DNA of 41,401 bases from Streptomyces sp. NRRL F-5727. GTDB taxonomy: Bacteria > Actinomycetota > Actinomycetes > Streptomycetales > Streptomycetaceae. The notes beneath the pieces were generated by a model, which saw only the letters and a program-made list of their open reading frames with translations, was not told the DNA's origin and made no database searches. Both the position numbers and the translations under genes were made by a program. The DNA lies in NCBI RefSeq assembly GCF_000719555.1, contig NZ_JOGX01000067.1, positions 1-41,401 of the forward strand. The letters run 5' to 3'. Shown one piece after another: positions 14,355 to 20,524 of the stretch. Each line of letters begins with the position of its first letter. Positions within the stretch are counted from its first letter, which is position 1.

Positions 14355-15167
14355 TCAGGCGGGGGTGCCGGGGTCGAGGCGGGAGAGGTCGACGGTCTCG
14401 TCGGCGGGCGGGGCGGTGACCTTCACCGGGCGGTCGAAGTCGGAGAGGGTCATCTTGCCGGGTTCGTCGCCGCCGGTCCTGACGACCTGGCGGATGTACG
14501 GCTTGCCCTCCTGCGCGACGGAGACGGTGGTGGTCTCGTCGCCGTCCTTCTTGACCAGGGTCGCCACGGGGGTGTCGTCGACCTCGCGGTCGGGGCCGCG
14601 GGTGAGGCCCCGGCGGTCCTCCGGGTCCTGGCCGAGGCCGTCGAGGAGGGAGTCGAGGTCGCAGACCTCGCTGAGGTCGCCGCTGCCGGCCTGGCCGGGG
14701 GCGATCTTGAGCCAGCGGCCCTTGACGAGCTCGATGATCGGGGCGATCTGGTTCGCGGGCACGCCCTGGGAGGTCATCGAGATCCGCCAGAACTCCTCGT
14801 CACCCTTCATATAGGTGATGTCGTCGAGCCGGCGGAGTTCGGCGGAGCCGTCGTCGACGCCGATCCGGCCCTGGCAGGAGCCCTGGTCGTCGACGGAGAA
14901 GTCGACGTCGAGCCGCTGTCCCTCGGTGACGACCTCGCCGGTCATGCGCAGGGAGTCGGCGGAGCGGGTGGCGGCAACGCCCCGGTCGGCGATCTGGGCG
15001 GGGGTGAGTCCGTCGAAGGGGTCCGGGGACGGGCCCGCGGCGGCCGGGGCGGGGCCGGGCGACGCCGTCGCCGCCCAGGCCGCCGCCGGGGCGGGGCCCG
15101 CGACGGCGACGGCCGCGCAGACGACGGCCGCGGCGCGGAGCTTCCGGTGGCTGGACTGGGACCTCAT
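14355..15167 (-). CDS. secreted LppX/LolA-like protein, paralogue of the adjacent lipoprotein
   Basis: The 270-residue protein starts at ATG 15165-15167 (MRSQSSHRKLRAAAVVCAAV). The Sec-type signal ends in AxA (AAAWAA) with no lipobox cysteine. The mature part starts with a Pro/Ala-rich linker, then PDPFDGLTPAQIADRGVAATRSADSLRMTG. It aligns closely with its upstream neighbour, sharing segments such as TYMKGDEEFW, KGRWLKI, TGGDEPGKMTLSDFDRPVKVTAPPADETVD and a late conserved Cys. The style resembles LppX/LprG-like lipid-binding beta-cup proteins of actinobacteria, though I cannot assign a ligand. It ends 71 bp before adnB. Loss of the lipobox suggests a released protein. Confidence 0.78.
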   Translation of the reverse strand: MRSQSSHRKLRAAAVVCAAVAVAGPAPAAAWAATASPGPAPAAAGPSPDPFDGLTPAQIADRGVAATRSADSLRMTGEVVTEGQRLDVDFSVDDQGSCQGRIGVDDGSAELRRLDDITYMKGDEEFWRISMTSQGVPANQIAPIIELVKGRWLKIAPGQAGSGDLSEVCDLDSLLDGLGQDPEDRRGLTRGPDREVDDTPVATLVKKDGDETTTVSVAQEGKPYIRQVVRTGGDEPGKMTLSDFDRPVKVTAPPADETVDLSRLDPGTPA

Positions 15168-15242
15168 ACGAGCCTCCTCGCCCCCCCGGACCCTTTCACC
15201 AGGGTCGCCCCACGCGCGCGTGGCCGCTACTCAGCGCACGGG

Positions 15243-16010
15243 TCAGCTGCCGGCGCCGGCCTTCATGAGCTGCTCCATGTCGACGACCTGGTCGGCCGGC
15301 GGGGCGGTGACGGTGACCGGCTTGTCGTAGTCGGCGAGGGTGACCGTGCCCGGCTCGTCGCCGCCGGTGGTGACGACGCGGAGGATGTACGGCTTGGCGG
15401 AGTCCTTGGCCACGTAGAGGGTGGAGGTCTCGCCCTTCGAGTCGGCCTTGCCCTTGAGGACGACGGCCGGGGTGCCGTCGACGTCGGCGTCGGCCTCACG
15501 GGTCATGCCCTTGCGGGGGGTGTCCTCGTCCATGTCCTTGGTGATGGACTTGAGGTCGCAGAAGGCGCCGGGGCCCTCCTCGCCGGCCGGCATCTTCATC
15601 CAGCGGCCCTTGAGCAGCGTGGAGATGGCGCCGGCCTCCTCGTCGGAGGAGCCCTCCTCGCCGCTGGAGGACTTCCAGAAGGCGTCGTCGCCCTTCATGT
15701 AGCTGGTGCCGCCGGTGCCGACGATCTCGGCCTTGCCGCCCTTGCCGCTCTCCATGGAGCCCTTGCAGTTGCCCTTGTCGTCGACGGCGAAGTCGACCTT
15801 CATCGCCACGCCCTCGTCGGTGCCGTTGCCGTTCATGCGGAAGGCGGTGGCGGACTTGGTGGCCTCGACGGCCTTGTCGGCGATCGCGTCGGCGGAGAGG
15901 CCCGCGAAGGGGTCGGCGGGCTTGTCGTCGCCCTTGCCACAGCCCGAGACACCGGCGACGACGGCCAGACAGATCGTCGCGGTGGCCCAGAGCTTCCGGT
16001 TGGCCCTCAT
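15243..16010 (-). CDS. LppX/LolA-like lipoprotein
   Basis: The start at ATG 16008-16010 (MRANRKLWATATICLAVV) is set by GAGGAG 7 nt upstream; the frame extends to 16067 without a better start. The protein has 255 residues. The signal peptide ends in a lipobox VSGC, so the product should be lipidated and anchored outside the membrane. The mature part DPFAGLSADAIADKAVEATKS, the TSYMKGDDAFW segment and TGGDEPGTVTLADYDKPV match the neighbouring paralogue at 14355. It also carries the two conserved internal cysteines (GNCKGS and FCDLKS). A carrier or sensor for lipid is possible but unproven. The two genes sit between adnA and adnB. Confidence 0.82.
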   Translation of the reverse strand: MRANRKLWATATICLAVVAGVSGCGKGDDKPADPFAGLSADAIADKAVEATKSATAFRMNGNGTDEGVAMKVDFAVDDKGNCKGSMESGKGGKAEIVGTGGTSYMKGDDAFWKSSSGEEGSSDEEAGAISTLLKGRWMKMPAGEEGPGAFCDLKSITKDMDEDTPRKGMTREADADVDGTPAVVLKGKADSKGETSTLYVAKDSAKPYILRVVTTGGDEPGTVTLADYDKPVTVTAPPADQVVDMEQLMKAGAGS

Positions 16011-16025
16011 GCGCGTACTCCTCAG

Positions 16026-16115
16026 CGTGTTCGATGCGCTTCGACGTGTTCGAAAGCGAATATTCACAGGTTTCCCTCACGCGGACCTTATGCGGTGCCG
16101 CGCAAGCAGTGACAA
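16026..16115 (-). promoter_or_regulatory. candidate promoter and direct repeats upstream of the lipoprotein pair
   Basis: On the minus strand TTGTCA (16110-16115) and TAAGGT (16085-16090) are separated by 19 bp and could be -35 and -10. Downstream lie two copies of TCGAACACG (16045-16053 and 16026-16034) with a 19-bp period, suitable for binding one face of the helix. A TCGA palindrome surrounds the first copy. The spacer is longer than ideal. Confidence 0.4.
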
Positions 16116-16140
16116 TCCGGGGTGGACAAAGGATGCGCAA

Positions 16141-16169
16141 CCGGGAACGTGACTCGCGTCACTTCCCGG
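16141..16169 (-). terminator. hairpin downstream of adnA
   Basis: A 12-bp stem with one bulge (CCGGGAACGTGAC at 16141-16153 against GTCACTTCCCGG at 16158-16169) starts 10 bp after the adnA stop. No U tract follows, so partial termination or an operator role are both possible. Confidence 0.55.
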
Positions 16170-16178
16170 CGTGACGGC

Positions 16179-19100
16179 TCAGTCGACGACCTGTCGGCCC
16201 TCGGGCCTGGCGCTGCACGCGGCGCGGAAGGAGCAGGTCGCGCAGTGTCCGCCGGGCGTCGGGCTGAAGCGTTCGTCGAGGACCCGGCCGGCGGCGGTGG
16301 CGAGCAGGTCGCCGATCCACTCGCCCTCCGGCGGCTGCTGGGCCTGCACCTTGGGCAGCGCGTCGCCGCCCTCCTTCTTGGGCGCGGCCTGGCGCAGCTG
16401 GACGAGTTCGGCGCCGCCGGGCTCGGGTCGGCGCCCGCCGAAGACCTCGTCGAGGGCTCCCTCGCGGACGGCGAGCTGGTAGACGGCGAGCTGCGGGTGG
16501 TGGGCGACCTCGTCCCGGGTGGGGGCGGACTTGCCGGTCTTGAAGTCGACGACGTACGCGCGGCCCTCCTCGTCGGTCTCGACCCGGTCCATGGAGCCGC
16601 GGATGCGGACCTGGTACTCCCCCGCCTCCAGGGTGACGTCGAAGCCGTGCTCGGAGGCGGCCGGGGTGCGGCCGCCGCGGTCCATGACGTGCCAGCTCAG
16701 GAAGCGTTCCAGGGCCACGCGCGCGTGCCCCTTCTCCTGCTCGGACTTCCAGGGGGCGTCGAAGGCGAGCGCGTCCCACACGGTGTCGAGGCGGGCCATC
16801 AGGACGTCGAGGTCGGCGGGGGTGCGGCCGGAGGCGACCTCGTCGGCCAGGACGTGGACGACGTTGCCGAAGCCCTGCGCGGCGGAGGCGGGTTCGGCGG
16901 CCTTGACCTCGCGGCCCAGGAACCACTGGAGGGAGCAGGTGGCGGCCAGGTTCTCCAGGGCGCTCGGGGAGAGCGCCACGGGCCGGTCCCGGTCGCGGAG
17001 CGGCACGGCGGAGCGGGTGGGCTCGTGCAGGCCCCACCAGCGGTCCGGGTGGGCGGCGGGGACCATCGGCTGCCCGTCCTCGTCGGTGAGGGCGGCCAGT
17101 TCGGCGAGCCGGCGGGCGGCGGCGTCCCGGAGCGCGGGCGAGGCGTCCGGGTCGACGGTGGTGGCGCGCAGTTCGGCGACGAGCGCGGAGACGGCGAGCG
17201 GGCGGCGGGGCCGGCCCGGCACCTCCTTCGGTTCGGTGCCGAGTTCGGCGAGGAAGCGGGAGGGCTGGTCGCCGTCCTCGGCGGGGGCCTTCACGGCGGT
17301 GACGACGAGCCGGTCGCGGGCGCGGGTGGCGGCCACGTAGAACAGGCGGCGCTCCTCGGCGAGGAGGGCGCCGGGGGTGAGCGGTTCGGCGAGTCCGTCG
17401 CGGCCGATGCGGTCGGCTTCGAGGAGGGAGCCGCGGCGGCGCAGGTCCGGCCACAGGCCCTCCTGGACGCCGGCGACGACGACGAGGCTCCACTCCAGGC
17501 CCTTGGAGCGGTGCGCGGTCATCAGCCGGACGGCGTCCGGGCGGGTGTGCCGGCGGGTGAGGGTGTCGGCGGCGATGTCCTGGGCGTCGACCTCTTCGAG
17601 GAAGTTGAGCACGCCGCGGCCGCCGAGCCGTTCCTCGGCGCGGGCGGCGGTCTCGAAGAGGGCGCAGACGGCGTCGAGGTCCCGGTCGGCGTTGCGGCCG
17701 GCGGGGCCGCCGCGGAGGGCGGCGCGCTCCAGGCGGGCGGGCCAGGGGGTGCCGTTCCACAGCACCCACAGGGCCTCCTCGGCGGTGCCGCCGGCGGCGA
17801 GCAGCGCGCGGGCCTCCTGCAGGAGCCGGCCGAGGCGGAGCGCGCCGCGGGCGTAGGCGGGGTCGTGCGCGGCGAGGCGCTCGGGCTCGGCGAGGGCGCG
17901 GGCGAGCAGGACGTCGGAGGGCGGCGGGACCTTGTCGCCCGCGGCGCGCGCCTCGTCGCGGAGGGCGCGGCCGAGACGGCGGAGGTCGGCGGGGTCGATG
18001 CCGGCGAGGGGGGAGGCGAGGAGCTCCAGGGCGGTCTGGACGTCCAGCCAGGACGGCTCGTCGGGGGCGGGCGTCTCGTCGCGGACGGGCGTCTCGTCCG
18101 GTGCGGGCGCGGTCTGCGAGGGCTCGGTCTGTGCGGGCGCGCTGTGTGCGGGCTCGGTCTGTGCGGGCGTGCTGTGTGCGGACTCGGTCTGTGCGGACTC
18201 GGTCTGTGCGGACTCGGTCCGTGCGGACTCGGTCCGTGCGGACTCGGCGGGTGCGGGTTCGGGCGCCGGTGCGGCGCCGTGGGCGGTGGCGGCCACCGCT
18301 CTCAGGGCCAGGAGGAGGGGCGCGACTGCCGGTTCGTGGCGGAGGGGGGTGTCGGCGGCGTCCGTCTCTACGGGGACGCCGGCCGAGGTGAGGGCTCGGC
18401 GGAGGGCGGGGAGGACGGCGGCGGCCCGGGTGAGGACGGCCATGGCGTGCCAGGGGACGCCGTCCTCCAGGTGGGCGCGGCGCAGCAGGTCGGCGATGTT
18501 CTCGGCCTCGGCGGAGGCGGTGGGGTAGGTGTACGCCTCGGCCCGGCCCCCGTCCCGTACCGGCGACAGCTCGCGGTGGGCGCGGACCGCGGCGGCGGGC
18601 AGGCGGCTCAGCGGCATCCTCTGGGTGAGCTGCCGGGTGGCCGCGAGGAGGTCGGCGCCGGCGCGGCGGGAGGTGCCGAGGACCCGGACGGGGGCACCGC
18701 CGAAGGCCGCGGGGAAGTCGAGGATGCCGTTCACGTCGGCGCCGCGGAAGGCGTAGATCGACTGGTCGGGGTCGCCGAAGGCGACGACCGTGTTCCGGCC
18801 GCCGCCGGTGAGGGCGGTCAGGAGCCGGACCTGGGCGGGGTCGGTGTCCTGGTACTCGTCCACGTAGACGGCGTCGTACGCGGGGAGGGTGACGCGTTCG
18901 GCGAGGAGGACGGCCCGGTGCACCAGCTCGGTGTAGTCGAGGACGCCCTGGAGGTCGAGGACGTCGAGGTACTCGGCGAGGAAGCCGGCGGCGGCCTTCC
19001 AGTCGGGGCGGCCGACGCGTTCGGCGAAGCGGCGGAGCGCGTCGGGGCCGAGGCCCAGCTCGCGGGAGCGGGCGAGGACGGCGCGGACCTCGTCGGCGAA

Positions 19101-19664
19101 GCCGCGGGTGGTGAGGCAGGCGCGGAGTTCGTCGGGCCAGCGGACACCGCCGAGCCCGGTCCGTTCGAGGTCGATCTGGCCGGCGAGGAGTTCGCGGACG
19201 GCGAGGTCCTGCTCGGGGCCGGAGAGCAGCCGGAGCGGTTCGGCGAAGAGCTCGGCGTCCTGGTGGGCCCGGATGAGGGCGTAACAGTACGAGTGGAAGG
19301 TGGTGGCCTGCGGCGGGCGCCGGCCGCCGAGCCGGGTGGCCATCCGGTCGCGGAGTTCGACGGCGGCCTTGCGGCTGAAGGTGAGGACGAGGATCCGCTC
19401 GGGGTCGGTGCCGCGTTCCATGCGGGCGGCGACCGCCTCGACCAGCGTGGTCGTCTTGCCGGTGCCGGGTCCGGCGAGGACGAGGAGCGGTCCCCGGTCG
19501 TGCTCAACCACCGCCCGCTGCGCTGCGTCCAGCTGAGGGGGATCCACCGGGGCCGGGGCCGTGCGCACCAGCCGGTACGCGCCGGGGGTCCGCGGCCGGC
19601 CCGCACCCGGGTACGGCTGTCCCCGGTGCGGCGGCGTCGGCCGGGTGGTGGAGGAGGAGCTCAC
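16179..19664 (-). CDS. adnA: AdnA-type helicase-nuclease subunit with Fe-S nuclease domain
   Basis: About 1161 residues from GTG 19662-19664, with AGGA about 12 nt upstream; the frame is open further upstream but Pro/Arg-rich. The helicase part has Walker A GPGTGKTT, TFSRKAAVEL, Walker B VDEYQDTD, GDPDQSIYAFRGA and FYVAATRARDR. The C-terminal nuclease has His in GNVVHVLADE, Asp in GSMDRVE, the Asp/Lys pair VVDFKTGK and QLAVYQLAV. Four cysteines frame it (AATCSLQWFLG, then CATC and AAC near the end), as in Fe-S AddB/AdnA nucleases. Its partner is AdnB at 10918. An unusual hydrophilic repeat (about residues 468-525) interrupts the second motor half. No LexA-type box is obvious upstream. Confidence 0.9.
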   Translation of the reverse strand: MSSSSTTRPTPPHRGQPYPGAGRPRTPGAYRLVRTAPAPVDPPQLDAAQRAVVEHDRGPLLVLAGPGTGKTTTLVEAVAARMERGTDPERILVLTFSRKAAVELRDRMATRLGGRRPPQATTFHSYCYALIRAHQDAELFAEPLRLLSGPEQDLAVRELLAGQIDLERTGLGGVRWPDELRACLTTRGFADEVRAVLARSRELGLGPDALRRFAERVGRPDWKAAAGFLAEYLDVLDLQGVLDYTELVHRAVLLAERVTLPAYDAVYVDEYQDTDPAQVRLLTALTGGGRNTVVAFGDPDQSIYAFRGADVNGILDFPAAFGGAPVRVLGTSRRAGADLLAATRQLTQRMPLSRLPAAAVRAHRELSPVRDGGRAEAYTYPTASAEAENIADLLRRAHLEDGVPWHAMAVLTRAAAVLPALRRALTSAGVPVETDAADTPLRHEPAVAPLLLALRAVAATAHGAAPAPEPAPAESARTESARTESAQTESAQTESAHSTPAQTEPAHSAPAQTEPSQTAPAPDETPVRDETPAPDEPSWLDVQTALELLASPLAGIDPADLRRLGRALRDEARAAGDKVPPPSDVLLARALAEPERLAAHDPAYARGALRLGRLLQEARALLAAGGTAEEALWVLWNGTPWPARLERAALRGGPAGRNADRDLDAVCALFETAARAEERLGGRGVLNFLEEVDAQDIAADTLTRRHTRPDAVRLMTAHRSKGLEWSLVVVAGVQEGLWPDLRRRGSLLEADRIGRDGLAEPLTPGALLAEERRLFYVAATRARDRLVVTAVKAPAEDGDQPSRFLAELGTEPKEVPGRPRRPLAVSALVAELRATTVDPDASPALRDAAARRLAELAALTDEDGQPMVPAAHPDRWWGLHEPTRSAVPLRDRDRPVALSPSALENLAATCSLQWFLGREVKAAEPASAAQGFGNVVHVLADEVASGRTPADLDVLMARLDTVWDALAFDAPWKSEQEKGHARVALERFLSWHVMDRGGRTPAASEHGFDVTLEAGEYQVRIRGSMDRVETDEEGRAYVVDFKTGKSAPTRDEVAHHPQLAVYQLAVREGALDEVFGGRRPEPGGAELVQLRQAAPKKEGGDALPKVQAQQPPEGEWIGDLLATAAGRVLDERFSPTPGGHCATCSFRAACSARPEGRQVVD
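18110..18260 (-). repeat. 15-bp tandem repeats inside adnA encoding TESAQ-type pentapeptides
   Basis: Units close to GTGCGGACTCGGTCT (plus strand) repeat about ten times. The inner copies are nearly identical and the outer ones degenerate. The unit length is five codons, so copy-number change keeps the frame. The encoded pentads read TESAR, TESAQ, TEPAH and similar. Confidence 0.85.
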
Positions 19665-19979
19665 GTGGTTGGCCGGTCCTGGTCGGTGGTGATGTGGTGC
19701 GGGCGGTGCCGGTGACGACGGAGGTACGGGACGGCGTACGGCGCCGGGCACGCGTACGCGCGCGTGCCGGGTCCCGTACACCTGTCCGCACCACTCCCCG
19801 ATCCGCCGAATCCGTCGGATCCGTCGAAGCCGTCGGACTCGCCGGACCGGTCGGATCCACGGAAGCCGGCGGACCGGTCGCCGCGGGCGGCGTGCCCGTC
19901 GACGTTACGCGAAAGCGGGCGGTCGCGGGCCCCGGTCTCCAGGACCGGACGGCCGGGGTCCCCGGCGCCACCAGGGCTG

Positions 19980-20013
19980 CACGCGCGGGTGTGAGATCCC
20001 GCACGCGCGCGTG
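19980..20013 (-). terminator. possible terminator after the alkyltransferase-like gene; rest of 19665-20044 non-coding
   Basis: An imperfect stem (CACGCGCGGG against CCCGCACGCGCGCGTG, loop 19990-19997) lies about 30 bp after the stop at 20045. It needs G-U pairs and has no T run. The remainder of the 380-bp gap between adnA and this gene holds short degenerate repeats of the type TCCGTCGGA (about 19800-19870). I could not point to a convincing adnA promoter there. Confidence 0.4.
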
Positions 20014-20044
20014 GCGCCGTCCCCCGCGCCGCCCCCGGCGCGGG

Positions 20045-20446
20045 TCATTCCGGATCGGTGCCGTCCCACCGGGCCCGGCGCATGTCGATCCTCGGCACGT
20101 GGTCCTCGGCGGCCGGGCCGCGCTCGCGCAGCGGGGTGCCCTCGTCGCGGTAGTGGCCGAGGGCCCGCAGCTCGTGCCCGGGGAGCAGGGTGCCGTCCGC
20201 GCGGACGACCCGCCACCACGGGGCGGAGCCGCCGTAGAGGGCCATCACGCGGCCCACCTGGCGGGGGCCGCCCTCGCCGAGCCATTCGGCGACGTCGCCG
20301 TAGGTCATCACCCGCCCCGGCGGAATGCGGTCGGCGACGTCGAGCACGGCCTCCGCGTACGGGGGCAGCTCGCCCGCCGGTCCGGAGCCGTCCGCTCCGC
20401 TCGCTCCGGTTCGTCCCACGGGTCCCTCCAGCCTCATCCGCCCCAT
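20045..20446 (-). CDS. alkyltransferase-like protein (ATL, MGMT-family without active-site Cys)
   Basis: The protein has 133 residues from ATG 20446; ATG 20437 is also possible. The MGMT DNA-binding domain is recognisable: VADRIPPGRVMTYGDVAEWLG, then PRQVGRVMAL, then the active-site loop. There PCHRV of true O6-alkylguanine transferases is replaced by PWWRVVRADG, so the alkyl-accepting Cys is absent. ATL proteins bind O6-alkylguanine lesions and hand them to nucleotide excision repair rather than reversing them. No AdaA or AlkA partner is adjacent. It sits upstream of adnA on the same strand, consistent with a repair neighbourhood. The first ~25 residues are Gly/Pro-rich and probably unstructured. 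Confidence 0.88.
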   Translation of the reverse strand: MGRMRLEGPVGRTGASGADGSGPAGELPPYAEAVLDVADRIPPGRVMTYGDVAEWLGEGGPRQVGRVMALYGGSAPWWRVVRADGTLLPGHELRALGHYRDEGTPLRERGPAAEDHVPRIDMRRARWDGTDPE

Positions 20447-20524
20447 CCTGCCTCACCCCACCGACATGGCCCTGATGCCTCCGCGGGGCGGCTCTTCGTG
20501 CCACCATCGTCCGGGCGGTGACTG

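Noticed and set aside
10717..14814. 1365-codon open frame on the plus strand opposite adnB
   Set aside because: Gly/Ala/Glu/Val-rich shadow of a high-GC gene. The opposite strand encodes helicase and nuclease motifs in order.
18110..18260. CRISPR-like array
   Set aside because: Units are contiguous 15-bp repeats with no spacers and encode in-frame pentapeptides inside adnA.
16122..19715. 1197-codon plus-strand frame opposite adnA
   Set aside because: Low-complexity composition with no domain; adnA motifs on the minus strand explain the region.
19504..20004. 166-codon minus-strand frame upstream of adnA
   Set aside because: Thr/Pro/Ala-rich with no homology I recognise. It overlaps the adnA start in another frame and is partly made of short repeats.
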